A stretch of 64,000 bases of DNA. It comes from Chaetorhynchus papuensis (taxonomy: Eukaryota; Chordata; Aves; Passeriformes; Rhipiduridae). Location of the stretch: NCBI GenBank assembly GCA_013396525.1, contig VWYX01000009.1:2773947-2837946 (forward strand), read 5' to 3'. Below the pieces are notes generated by a model that did not search any database, was not told where the DNA came from, and was given only the letters and a program-made list of their open reading frames with translations. The translations under genes were made by a program, and so were the position numbers. This document shows, in pieces, positions 29,307 to 41,100 of this stretch (its first letter is position 1; each line of letters begins with the position of its first letter).

Positions 29307-29983
29307 TCAGACTAGATTGCCCTCTTTACAGCCCAAAAGACCCGAAAGATACTGAAAATACTGTTTTGTAAGCAAAAGTGGGTTTGATGTAGCCGTTTGA
29401 TACCTTTTACCATACTGGTAGCCACAAAACATGCACTGTTGGAGATCTCTGGAAAAGACCCTGTATAGGCTGTCCCTTTCCTTAGAGACCTGTGGTGTTG
29501 AGCTGTTTCTTGTAATTTTCTCTGGCCTGTTTCTTCTGGGACCTCTGTCTTGTGAGTCATTATAATCTTCTGCATCAAGAATAAAGTCTTCAGAAGCGCA
29601 ATGGAGATTTTTTGTCAGGTGCGCCATCTTACCACTTGCATCTTCGAGAAACTCCTTACTGTTGACTTCAGTGAAATCTACTTTAGACCCACAGGGACTT
29701 GCATTTAAAAAACACTACCCTTCACACGGCTCACACTGTTCTAAAAGTGCTTGGATGAACACTAGGAAATACGTATGCTAAATACAGTCTGATGTAACAG
29801 TGTTATGGGTCTGCATATTGGAAGCATGTTACCTGGAACAGTCTTGGGATTAATGCTTTGTTGTGCCCAGTTGTGGTGCTTCAGAGTGGCCCACTCTTCT
29901 CCTGTGATTACAGCAAAATAAATACGAGCATGCCAGGTTCTGTTGTCGGTGTCCAGATCCTCTTTCCTAAGCTTGTGCATCAT
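29307..29983 (-). pseudogene. Unidentified minus-strand ORF cluster, possible gene fragment or pseudogene
   Basis: Two adjacent open frames in different phases. The upper one (29983-29762) reads like a charged soluble protein (LRKEDLDTDNRTWHARIYFA). The lower one is open from about 29735 to 29307 without an ATG at its start and includes ASEDFILDAEDYNDSQ. The composition, rich in D, E, K, R and S, is less random than neighbouring ORFs. I do not recognise the family. No clear splice sites join the two frames. It could be an old retrocopy, an antisense exon or chance. Confidence 0.2.
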
Positions 29984-32900
29984 ACAGTTCTTTAATAGCG
30001 CAGGAGAGTGTTGGAACTGCTTTATGTGAATTTAGTAACAGTAGTTGTTTGTGGTGCTGGCTGGTGTCTAACCTTTCTCTAGTACACCCCGTACCAGCAT
30101 GTGAGGGGTCCCAGACTCTTCCAGTATCAGTAATTGCTACTGCAATGAAAGTGCTGAATACTTTTGTACTGAGTATGTATCAGCCAGCTTGGGATAGGAG
30201 AAACAAATTGAGTTTTAAAAGGGCTGATGTATCTGCTTTTTATCAGGTCTGCTTAATAACTTCTTGTGTTAAGTGCAACGTCAGAATCTTGGCTCATTGG
30301 ATGCAAATGTAGTAGCTCTGGTTTTTGTCAGGAATGCTCTGCCCTGGTAATCTGGAAAAGCCAAACTTTTGGGGGAGGATTTATTATAATTCCCATATCA
30401 GAACTTGCCATTCAGGATTATGTGGTACTGATGTCAAAACCTGTTTCTTACCCCTTTTCAGAAAGGATGTGTCTCTGACGGCTTCCCAACTCTGGGGTGT
30501 TCAGGAGGCTCCGAAAGGTGGCAGGTGCGTACATTGAAACCAGAGGTACGTCCCCATAGCATGGGGGGCTGTGATGCAGTCGTGGTGACTCTGTTACAGG
30601 TGTCTTTGTTAGCAAAACAAATAAATGCACTGCAAGAATACTAGGGACCTAGTGCATACTGAAAAATGTAAATAAAGATTGATTTATAAGTTGGATTTAT
30701 TACATTCTTTTGTTCCAATACTGAAGTACTCAGGAAACTTAACCAGGAAAGGACTTTTTTCACTTGGGAAGATACTCTGTATTTACCTGTTCTTTAGTTA
30801 TCACGAAAGGGTTGCACCTTCCCTGTGTTATGCAGTTTATGTGTATGAAGGGGTGCTGGGCTTGCTTTTGGAGATGTTTGAAAGTGTTGCTGGACGCCTA
30901 GGATAGTTTTTTTTAAAGCACACATGCCTGTTAATTTAGACATGCGGGTACTTTCACATTGCCATTAGTGCCAGTAGGCATCTCCAAATAACTTTGTATG
31001 ACTCATTCAGTCCTATGAGCCCAAGAAGAAATGAGAAACAAACTGAGCAATATTTTTGATTGTAACAGTATGTTTAACTGGTAGGAGAAGATGAACTTCG
31101 GGGATTTCCTTTCTTGCTAACTGCAAGTAGTCACTGTCACAACCCAGGTTCAATATCTGGGAGTACCCAGTCAGGCAGAAAAGGGTCTTAGTACATGCCC
31201 AGGGCATCTCTTGAATTCTGTATTTGGGATAGCTCAGCATCCAAGGTAGCTCTTTCCTGTTGCTCGTGGAAGTTGAATCCTATTTCTAGTGATCTACCCA
31301 CAATAATCTGAAAAACAAGGATTTTAATCTGTCTTGTAATTATTTTTTTTTGCATAACACTTTATCTTCATGTAATCTTTGCCCACAGAAAAAGCACGTG
31401 GTAGTAAAAGAACAGGAATGTGAGTTTAAAAAAATAAAGGACCTCTTGAAGTATCCCTCTGAACGTAAATTCTCTTCTTTAAGAGAATGCACAAGCATTA
31501 GTTTCCCGAGGACTACTTGATGGCATATTTATCATGCAGAAACAGAAAATACTGATTTCCGGCATAGAACTGGGAATTTGTTTCCTCAGAATTTATATCC
31601 TCTTTTAGCACTAGTGCACATCCTCCAGCAGGCTTTGTGGTAGAGATAAAGACCACACCAATTGTTTTAAGAATCTTCATCTAATTTGTAATCATCTAGC
31701 AACTACAAAGTATTTTGGTTGCAGTTTGAAATGCAAATAATCCCATGCTCCACATGTATGTTAGTAATAAAAGGCTACTGGTCTGCTAGTCTGAGGTTGT
31801 ACCTTACCTCAGGAGAAAATGAGTCCATATGAGTTTTATAATTAAAGGATTGTAAATAATGTTTTTCATGAGACTGTATAAAAATGGCACTGTGCTTGAA
31901 GTTTTTAAAAGGGTAAGAACTAAAGCAAAGGATATAACCAATCTGTCTTTACTGGCCTGAAATTCATAAACTGTGTAAATAAATCTCAGCTGTCAAAGGT
32001 GTAATTTGTGAACTTCTCACTGTGTAACTTTGATTACTTAAAAGACAAGTACTGCTAACTTTTCCTTTCAGTTTTGGAAACAAAATTTAAAAAAAAAAGG
32101 TTTAAGCAAAATCTCACAGTTGGACTTCTCTGGTTTGTTTTTCCTGTTTGAACCTTAGAATCTGTTATAAAATAGGCATCAATAAATATTAAATCAGGCC
32201 TGTATTCTGTTAAAGCTTAAAAAGCTTTCAAAAGAAAGGTATTTAGGGAGAACTTGGAATTTATGCCCTCTGACAGTTGAATCCTTTAACTCCCCCTTCT
32301 CTGCTGGTGGAAGCAATTCACTCATAAATTCGCCTGTCTCCACATATTGAGCTTCATATCCCTCATTTACTCCTTGCAAGTTTTGCGAATGTATATATAT
32401 TTTTTTAATTATCTAAAAATAGCAGGGTAGGCTGCCTGGTAAACCTGCCATGGTTGTTTTGCTCCTGGCAGCGGGAAGGAAGGGTGTGTTGCAGGTAGTT
32501 ATTCCTTACTGTGAGGTCCTCATTTTGCTGTCCCTGGACAATGAGTGGTGTGACAGTGATTTGATGGAGAGGTAGGGAGGTATGTTTTTTAAAGGGTCTT
32601 CCCTTAAGCCTGAAGGAAGGTGGACTTTTGTCTGGCAGCCTCAGTGCAGGGCTGGCATTGCCTGTGGTCATGGAACTGTGCATTGCTTGTGTTGGGGAAG
32701 AAGAGTGAGTGACAGCATGGGTGGGAGCATAAGTACAGAGCAGGTGAGGGATTGCAAGGAAAGATAAACCCTGTGGAGGAGAATAAAGTACAATACAAAA
32801 GGGAGGAAAATTATGGGGACACTTAGCATGGCTGGGGAATCATGAAAAGAGTGACAGAATTAGGCCAGGATGGCCAGTGCTTGTTTGGCTTTCTTCAGGG

Positions 32901-33143
32901 AGAGGCTGGATGCTATGTGATGGTAATAATTTCTTGGGAATCACAATTCCAACTATAATGCTGACTGTTTCTAGTGTGTTAGTAAATTCTCCTGGTTTTA
33001 ACCTTCATATACAAAATAAAACTAGATCAATCCACTTAGCAATTTATGTAATATTGAGTCAAACCGAGAAGTTGCACAATGCAACTAAGTGTTTCTTAGA
33101 AGAAAAAATATTTCAAAGTAAGTGTTGCAAAATTGGCCATTTC

Positions 33144-33812
33144 CTAGCTTTGAAATTCCGGAATTTGACTAAGTTGTGCAAGATTTGCACGTAAAAGATA
33201 CACACTTGGATCCAGCTCTACTGTGCTGACTGAGGAAGAAGACACTTGCCTCTGGGTTGCATTATGTGTAAAAAAACGTGTACTCATAGGGGTTGCTGAA
33301 TTGACATCTCTGAAAGATGAAATTCTGTAACTACTTCTTTGTGCATACTTTGCCTCTGTGTCCTGAGGATGAGAAAGATGGCAGTCTCCTTCCCATGGCT
33401 GGTTTTCCAGCTTCACGCACTGCATGACTAGGATTTTGCATTTTTCCAGAAGATGGACTAAAGCACTGCTTCTTTGATGCCCAGTGACACAGGTGATGTG
33501 AGACACAAATGGTTTCTGATCTCGGTAACAGTGACTGTATGCCATTGCAACTCCCTGGTTTCAAAATTTTTGCCAGTATTCCTTATTAGCAGTTAGGCAG
33601 CCTGAAATTTTTCTAGCAGCTTTGAATTTCTGTCCTTCAAGAGAGCAGAAAGTTGTTTCTACCTGTTTCTCTGCCCGTGCATTACAATTATACACATCAT
33701 GGGGAATGTTCACAGCTTTGAGGTTCCAGCTGTGCTCTGCCAAGCTGACAGGAGTTGTGTTGATTGTTTCTGCTTCTGTAGTTGCCCTGGTTTTAGTCAC
33801 CATAAATAACAA
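33144..33812 (-). pseudogene. Unidentified minus-strand ORF pair, possible pseudogene
   Basis: Open frames 33812-33561 and 33545-33144 lie nearly end to end on the minus strand, broken by one stop and a frame change near 33550. The translations are protein-like (for example ARAEKQVETTFCSLEGQKF and HPQDTEAKYAQRSSYRISS) but match no family I recognise. The gene context offers no candidate. Confidence 0.18.
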
Positions 33813-35764
33813 GCATTATGGAAAACTCACTTTGCTCGATTTTGTCATTATGCATTGATGTAAAATCATCATAGAGTCCCTAAATTACCGATTTACTGAT
33901 TATTTACCTCAGAAATTTTTTAACAGTTCTACAGAAAAGTAGACCTGTGGTTACTTTAATTAGAGTTTAATTATGTAACCAAATATTTCAGGTTTCTTTC
34001 TGCTTTGCTTCTTCAGTGTACTTGTTTCCAAGCAAATTGTGGCTTATTTTTTGGGAGCAGTGCTTAAAGTATTAGGAGACCTAACTTTTCAGAAATTCAA
34101 AGCATTCAGATCTAATCAAAACTAGTGAACACTGATGGAACTGAGTTAATTTGGAAATCAGGCCATTTTCTGGGCCTTTTAAAATTTTTTGTTACTTTAC
34201 CTTTTTGTACCACTTGTGTTACGTAAAAAGAGGTTCATATTAGATTATGGATGACCTCCCAGTGTATGTCAGTGAAGGACTTACTCCAGAAAATTTTCAG
34301 CACAGGGAAGGGCGGGGCAGGAGATAGTAATTAAATGGAAGGCTAAATTAAAGGACAAGGTTCTGAGTGCATTTTCATTTCTATTTAAAATTATAGAAAT
34401 GAGAACAAAGTGGATCTTGCACAACTGGGCATGTAATGTTCACTGTAGTCTGTTTCATTCCTTTTTGTAACATGCAAAATTTTGCCCTAGATCATCAAGT
34501 AATGTCCCACAAGTCAAACATATTAATGTTCATGAAAAAGGACCTTTCTTGCAACCCTGTATAATAGGAATGAAATCGCGGATTTCCATTTTGTATTGCT
34601 AGAGCAATTCTCAGTTCACACAGAAAAGCAAACACTAAAAAATCCAGCCAGACCATTTGTTTCCTTCAAAAGATAATGTAATTTGTTTCAAGTTTCATTG
34701 TCATTTTGCATTTTCTGAGGTAGGTGAGCTAGACTAGGAATGTATCTGTGACTGTAGAAAAACTCAGGGTTTTCCTTTACTAGGGCTTACATTTGCTAAT
34801 CCTATTTGAAAGTCCAAAAATTTTACAGGTCTTCAGAAGTCTTCTCTGCAGTTGTCTCTACTGTATGGTATTGAACATAACTGATAGCTTAAAGGTGTCC
34901 TGGCTGTCTCTCTTAAAAAAAAAAAAAAATCAAGAGTTAACAAGGAATTGATTATTATGTGCAGTCTTTACAGTAACAAAAGGTAGCATTAAGAAAAGGA
35001 TTAGCTGTGTTTATAACCAAAGGCTTAAAGATGCTTCTTCAAACTGCTGTTTTCTTCCTTACATTTCTCTTAAAATAAAATAGCTAAACTTCCTGGAACT
35101 TTAGTCATTGAACTACTATTCCCTTTTTAAACACTTACCTGTAAAGCTATTTGCTTGTCATAGAATATGTGATACCTTGTAAATCAGATGAGTGGGCACT
35201 TTTTAATGTATTGGAGAGCAAAACTCGGAATTGCTTGTATATGATGATAAACAAGAAGGATGAAGGACAGACAAAAAAAGCCTAGTAAGCCTAACTGAAA
35301 ACATGATGCCTTAAAAACCAAAACGATTTATATGATCTGCTACAAACAGTTGTATTTGAGCCAAAGTGCTTACCAAGACAAAAAAAAAGTAGAAAAAAAT
35401 ATTTAAGTTACCGGTTCAGCTTGAGCAAGTTATAGTCTTGTGTGGATTTTTTTCTTAGTAGACAAAAGATGTGTAGAAATAAATAAGATTTCTGAATCTT
35501 TTAATCTTGCCTGTGGTCATTTAGTAAAGCAGGTGTAAACTCTTAGAATGTAGTTGCTCATCTTCTACTTGGCCACCTTATGATCCACTGGCTGCACTTG
35601 CTAGATGTTCCGTGCCTTTTCCTGCTTAAACCCAGGTCCTCCCAGAGGCATCTTGCCTGTGCTTAGAGATATTCTTGCTGCAGCTTCCCCAGAGTCTTTT
35701 TACCTCTTATGTTTCTCAGGTATTGGCCCCTTCTTTTTTAATGTTACTAATGATTTTATAACCT

Positions 35765-36816
35765 TCTGTCCTGGCTTGACGCTGGCTGGATGCCAGGCAC
35801 CCATGAAAGCCTGCTCACTCTCCTCTGCAGCTGGACCAGAGGAGCAAAAATTTAACGAAAGGTTCATGGGTTGAGATAAGGACCGGGAGAGATTGTTCAT
35901 CAAATACCATCAGGGCAAAAACAGGCTCTAATTAGAGATAAGAATTGAAAACAATGCTAACACAATCAGAGCAGGATAATGAGAAGTAAAAAAAGCCCTT
36001 AAAAACAACTTCCCCCCCACTGCTTCCTCCTTCCCAAGCTCTACCTCCTACCCCAGTGGTGAAAGGAAACAGCACAGGGAGATTATGGTCAGTTCATCAC
36101 CCGTGGTGTATCCCACTGCTCAGGGAGAGGGGTCATTCCCCTGCTGCACTGTGGGGTCCCTCCAATGGGAGACATTTCTCCATGAACTTCTCCAACATGA
36201 ATCAGTCTCACAGGAAACAGCCCTCTGTGACCTGCTGCAGTGTGAGTCCATCCCACGGGCAACAGTCCTCCCAAAACTGCTGCAGCGTGGGTCACTCTTC
36301 CGTGGCGTGCAGTCCTTCAGGGACAGGCTGCTCCAGCATGGGAGCAGAGTCCCTCTCTCCATGGATCTCCCACAGGGTCACAGCTTCCTATAGGCATCCA
36401 CATGCTCTGGCGTGGGGCTCCTCCACGGACTGTGGATGGATCTCTGCATCCCCAATGAACCTCCATGGGCTGCACCAGAGGCTGCAGGGGAATCTGAGCT
36501 CCAGCACATGGAGCAGCTCCTCCCCCTTCTTCTCCCCTGACCTTGGTGTCTGCAGAGTTGTTCCTCTCATTCTGCTCTTTTCTGCTCACAATTAAAGTTG
36601 TGCCACCGCTTTTGTTTTGATTTCTTCTTAGATATGTTATCGCAGAGGCATTACCACCATTTCTAATTGGGCCAGCCTTGGCCAACAGCATGTCTTGTCT
36701 TTGGAGCTGCCAGGGGTTGGCTCTGCTGGACATGGTGGAAGCTTCTAGTAGCTTCTTCCAGGAGCCACCTCTGTAGCCCCCCTGCTACCAAAACCAGGCT
36801 ATGCAAAACCAATAGA
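35765..36816 (-). mobile_element. Avian LTR-type element, probably a solo LTR
   Basis: The segment resembles an LTR family I know from many bird genomes. Seen: a terminal piece 'gctaccaaaaccaggctatg' near 36785-36804, the block 'gaccttggtgtctgcagag' near 36540, tandem 'ctgctgcagcgtgggtc'-like units at 36200-36350, and 'cgaaaggttcatgggttgag' near 35857. By my memory of the family the 5' end faces the high coordinates, so it reads on the minus strand. Ends are approximate. No retroviral coding frame is attached. The 179-codon plus-strand frame 36056-36595 lies inside the repeat and is not a gene. Confidence 0.75.
36200..36350. repeat. Degenerate tandem units inside the LTR element
   Basis: Units of roughly 45-50 bp centred on 'ctgctgcagtgtgagtcc', 'ctgctgcagcgtgggtc' and 'ctgctccagcatggg', each followed by a 'cagtcct'-like block. 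They are diverged from each other, so the array is old. Confidence 0.6.
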
Positions 36817-37775
36817 CCTTCACTTGCCCTCCTCCTGGATATCTAGGTATTACAGCTATCTTGCATTGTAGTGTGTCTCATACTAGAGTCACCTCAGTGT
36901 CTCAGGCAGTGGTGGCACAGTGAAAATCTACCATCTTGTGTGCTCTGCTGCAAAGGACAATGTGTTTTTTTCTCATCACCATCCCAAGTGTACAGCCCTC
37001 AAAACCTATTTATGATCTAGTGATTGATGAATGCACTCACTGCTTCTGGGGTCTTCACCTAGGGGTGGTTGTAGGAAGACAGAAGCAGTGGAGACTTGTG
37101 GAAGATGGTGTAGAAAGCAGTGAACAGTTTTATTTATTAGGACACACCTTTCTGGGTCCGAGAGTAGGTGACTCAGAGACACAATGACTTTCATAGGACT
37201 ACCTATGAAACTACCTACACTACTGTAGAAGTGTTTTCTCCCTTTATTTTTGTATGCAGTGCATTAGCTCTTTGTGTGTGTAGTTCACCTTGAGTGAGTT
37301 AGGAGCATTATAGAAAACGTCACTAAAAAAGGCATTTCTGTAAGATCCCAACTATGGGAGGTACAGCAGAGTTGTGCAACCATGTTTATTATTAATGCTG
37401 CACTTCTCATGTTCTTTGCTCTCTGGTTTTAGTCATAGTGATTTTTGTTATCTTTATTTATTGTTTGTTAGAGAGCTGGGGTTTTCTTTGACAAACTATT
37501 GAAAGAATAGAGTCAAGTTTTGTGCCTTAAACATAATTGACAGTTCAAAGTATTTACACTTGGAATTCTAGATTGAAATGATTGCTTTCAATTGTTGCCT
37601 ATTTGCCATGTAATGTGTGTCTTGTTTTTAAGATGACGATTTTCACCAGTTAATATATTTTGTATCCAAATTAAGCTATGCAGACAGCTGTAGAAATAGT
37701 GCAAGATCAATGCTATTTTTGGCAGTATTTGGTTTGCTTTCTCTTCTACTTCTTACTTCCCTCCTCTCTCCACAG
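36817..37775. other. SEMA4D: Intronic or 5' flanking sequence, nothing recognised
   Basis: AT-rich non-coding DNA between the LTR element and the presumed acceptor of the first coding exon. The last 40 bases form the pyrimidine tract of that acceptor. Confidence 0.5.
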
Positions 37776-38074
37776 CATCATTTATTCCTCCAGCGAAACA
37801 GAAGAATGCACGCAGTCACACTTCTCAGCAACTCTGCAGCCTGTGGAGCGTGTGGGCAGTCTCTGTATGCAGCATCCTGGAAAATGTGCGTTCTCTTGAA
37901 GTGATCTGCTGAAAAGCACGTACTTGTTCAGTTGTTCCAGCCTCCCTTGTTGCACTGCTCTCAAGGTCTGAAATGCCTGCTCTCTAATACTCCCTGGGAT
38001 CTGCATTTCCTTTGCCAAAGAAACGCTACCTGCTGCAGTTACCCAGTGAACCCCGAAGAGCAAGGACACTGAAG
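37776..38074 (+). other. SEMA4D: Probable 5' UTR part of the first coding exon
   Basis: A strong pyrimidine tract ending in 'ctctctccacag' gives a good acceptor at 37774-37775, and no better one lies between it and the ATG. The resulting 299-nt leader has three short upstream ORFs: 37806-37904 (32 codons), 37867-37899 (10 codons) and 37973-37987 (4 codons). All end before the SEMA4D start. The reading frame of SEMA4D is open upstream to about 38012 but has no ATG there. A weaker alternative acceptor, 'ctgctgcag' at 38038, has a poor pyrimidine tract. The exon start is inference from splice-site quality; upstream non-coding exons and the promoter were not found. Confidence 0.5.
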
Positions 38075-38168
38075 ATGGCTCTGTGTGCTTATTACGTAGT
38101 TTGGGGTTTGTTGCTAGAAGTGGCAATAGCATTTGGCCCAGTACCAAGGATCACTTGGGAACACAAAG
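38075..38168 (+). CDS. SEMA4D: SEMA4D coding exon 1: start codon and signal peptide
   Basis: Encodes residues 1-31 and the first base of codon 32. The ATG has A at -3 and G at +4, a strong Kozak context. The first 19 residues are hydrophobic ([12 protein letters not shown]) and end in a small-residue cleavage-type site. They are followed by [10 protein letters not shown], matching the mature start of mammalian SEMA4D. The donor is 'G|gtaaga' at 38169, phase 1, joining to AG of the next exon to make Glu32. A non-ATG upstream in-frame extension exists but is not needed. Confidence 0.93.
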
Positions 38169-41100
38169 GTAAGAACAGAAATTTTAAGGATTGTAATATG
38201 GGACTTGGCCACATCCTCAGGGTTTCTGTGGGATTTGAAATGCATTGATGCTTTAGGTTCTTCCAGTCAATTTGCTGTGAGTTTGGTCAGGTGTTGCTGC
38301 TTTTCTCACGTTAGGTAGTGCTTAGGACCAGAATATTTGGAAGTCATTCAGGCACTGGGTTAACTGATTTTGGTTCCTTAAAGCAGCTTTGAAAACAGAA
38401 CTTTTTAAAGGAGGAATTCCAGATTTGGCTTTCTCAGCTGAAGGATATTGCAACTGAAACTTGTTTCAAGAGAAAATCTCGGTGTATTTTGTTTTAAACA
38501 AATTACTTTTACCTGGAGTCTGAATATGTAAGCAAAATGCACTTCTCCAGCTAATAATCTATTCTGACGCCAAGCCATCCTGAGCACTAAATAAATCACC
38601 AGACAAAGGAAAAATCAGCATTTGTTCCTCTTCCGACAGCATTTTATGGTGTCTAGATATGAAAGTCTTTCACGGAACAGTGCTTTTCTTGTATTTGAAA
38701 TTGCAGCACATATTCATAATCTTTCAATACAATAATCAGGAGTCTGCAAATGCAGTCCAAAGAGAAGTAGTAGAAATCAGAGGATCCTTTAGCTTCTGAT
38801 TTAATAATTTAGCCTGGGTTTGAAAAGAACTTTAGAGCAAAGACTGTAGAGTAGTTATTTGCTGCATTTGTTAATATATGCAATTTTTTCCTATTTTCTG
38901 CTCCCACCCCCCCATCCCCCAGGTGACATGGATGCTTTAAATTTTAAGAGATTTTGTCTTTGGGTCTTTCTTTAATATTAGTAAGCAGCAATTGATTACG
39001 AATCCAAGTGTGTAATAACTGAACAAACCCAAACAAATACATTGGTCATATAACGAAGCAATCTTAAATAAGGATATTAAATTCTGAGCAGACATTCTGT
39101 AGGAAAAGATAGATGGAGATTAAGAATGTAGTGGGAATAAGCAGATTATGAGATGACTGTAGGAAGGGTGGCCTAGCCAGGAGCTGTAGTTCCTGCTTAG
39201 ATGCCTTGATGATTCTATCTTGTAGTTAAAATTTGGCAAGTTGCTATTTAATGGTATGGTAAGGTACTACTGACTCACGTCCAAATTACTCAGAATAAAT
39301 GGAGCTTATTTTCATTACTGCTATTTCTCTCTCTGTCTGTCTGCTAAAGATTGTTGCATTTAAGTGTTGGAAACTTTCTTTGAATAGGAGAGGATATTTA
39401 GTTCTGTTGAGTTGTATGAACCAGTTTATCCATTTGGGGAAAATATTCCTGCCAAGTAGAAGATTTCAAAATTACAGGCTTGAGAATCTAGTTTAAAATT
39501 AATGTTTCTGGAGTATTATAGTTGAAAATGTGCAATTACTAATGATAGAATTGGAAGTAATAGTACATTGTTTTCATCTGTATCATAAAAAGCTTAATTA
39601 ATCTTGTGTCTTCATGTACAAAAGCTTTCAGTCATTTTTACATTATAGTTGTGCACAAAAATTTTCTTTTGTGTTAGTCAGTTTGTGTCATCTTTCTTCA
39701 AGTCATTCTGGTCCCTTCTGCATGCTTCCTCATTCCACTACCTTTTCGCTCATATCTCCCTCTTTTTCTCATCTTATTTCTATTCATCTTGATTTTTTCC
39801 CTCATGCTGTTATTTTGTGTGTATGTTGTGTACTTCATCTCTGGTTTTCACTTCACAGTCAGCTGCAAGTGGTTTGTTGTTTGCTCCTGTGTCATTTGCT
39901 TCTGCGTCTTCTTTCTGTTATGTGCATATGCTGAAGCATATGTCTTAAGGTGTAGGATATTTTGTAAGATTTGTTCAGGGTGGTTGCAAGGGATGTGGTG
40001 ACTGGCCTGATTTTCCACAGTAGATTGGTATGTGGAAAGGAAGAGGTGAGGAACAACCTGACAGTGGATGTGGAAAATGGAAGATTAGAAAAAGCAGGTA
40101 GAAAAAAGAATGAAGGAAGAAGTGAGTTACAGGGATCACCACAGGAGGAAATATTCTGAGTATTTGAAATTGAATGAGAAAGTCGGGACAAGTGATTTTG
40201 ATGCTGTTGGTGGAAGCTGCTGTTTCTGCTGAATCAAGCTTCTGAGGGGTCCCTTGTCTCTTACAGGGGTTGTCTGAACTAACCTTTGTTGTTTTCAAGT
40301 TATCCAACGGATGTTAGACAACTTAGAAAAAATGACTCATAAGCTTGACCCTAAGTGATTGTGTTTCTTCATGAGGTGCTATTTTTTTTCCATTTCAACA
40401 GAGGTCCAGCTAATACATTTTAATGAATCAAAAGTGTCAAACTATTCAACCTTGCTGTTAAGTGAAGACAAAAATGTTCTGTATGTAGGAGCCAGGGAAG
40501 TGATCTTTGCCTTAAACGCAGTGAATATTGCTGAGAAGCAGCACGAGGTATGCCTTTTAATACATTATCCTCCATGTAAAAATCACACTCCAAATTTGAC
40601 CTAATTTCCTGGTATCAGTAGGATTGCATTTTAGGCAAATAGGTAAAAGAGAATATAAAAGAGAAAATGAAAGAGATATTAGTCTGTATAGTCTACCCCA
40701 GTATTATTTCTGGAAGATTTTAGAGAGTACTAGAGAGTAAAAAAGAATAAACATGGATGTAAACAAGTAATTAGAGGTCTCCTTGGGTATTTTCTTCTCA
40801 GGGGCAGAATGCTGGACAAGAGGGACTGTGGGTATCATCTGTAGCAGTAGTTCTTACACATTTTCTTAGTATCAGGAGTGGGCCATCCTCTGTTAATCTG
40901 AACCAAAAAGTGATCTGAAACAGAAGCAAAGCTGGGGCTTGCTTGGTTGTAGCAGGCTGCAGATGTGCTGCAAATGAAGGCCCTGTCCTTTCAGTCTCAT
41001 CTTCTATTTTGTGTCTAGGTGTGTCTGCACAGCAAGTAGTGGTGCAGACAGGTCTGATCCAGCTTGCTCAGAGAAATACTTTGAATATTCTGGTGCTGGT

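Larger units (their letters stand above)
20244..35764. other. Non-coding stretch with simple repeats and a few unexplained ORFs
   Basis: Apart from the two minus-strand ORF clusters listed separately, nothing coding was recognised. Simple tracts include (TTG)n at 23491-23510, T19 at 25328-25346 and A15 at 34915-34929. It is probably intron or 5' flank of SEMA4D. Confidence 0.5.

Noticed and set aside
36056..36595. Plus-strand frame of 179 codons
   Set aside because: It lies inside the avian LTR repeat and its His/Ser/Cys-rich text comes from the tandem units, not from a protein gene.
36317..36733. Minus-strand frame of 138 codons
   Set aside because: Also inside the LTR repeat, with no retroviral or cellular domain.
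38012..38074. Upstream in-frame extension of SEMA4D
   Set aside because: It would need a TTG start; the ATG at 38075 has a strong Kozak context and places the signal peptide at the N-terminus.
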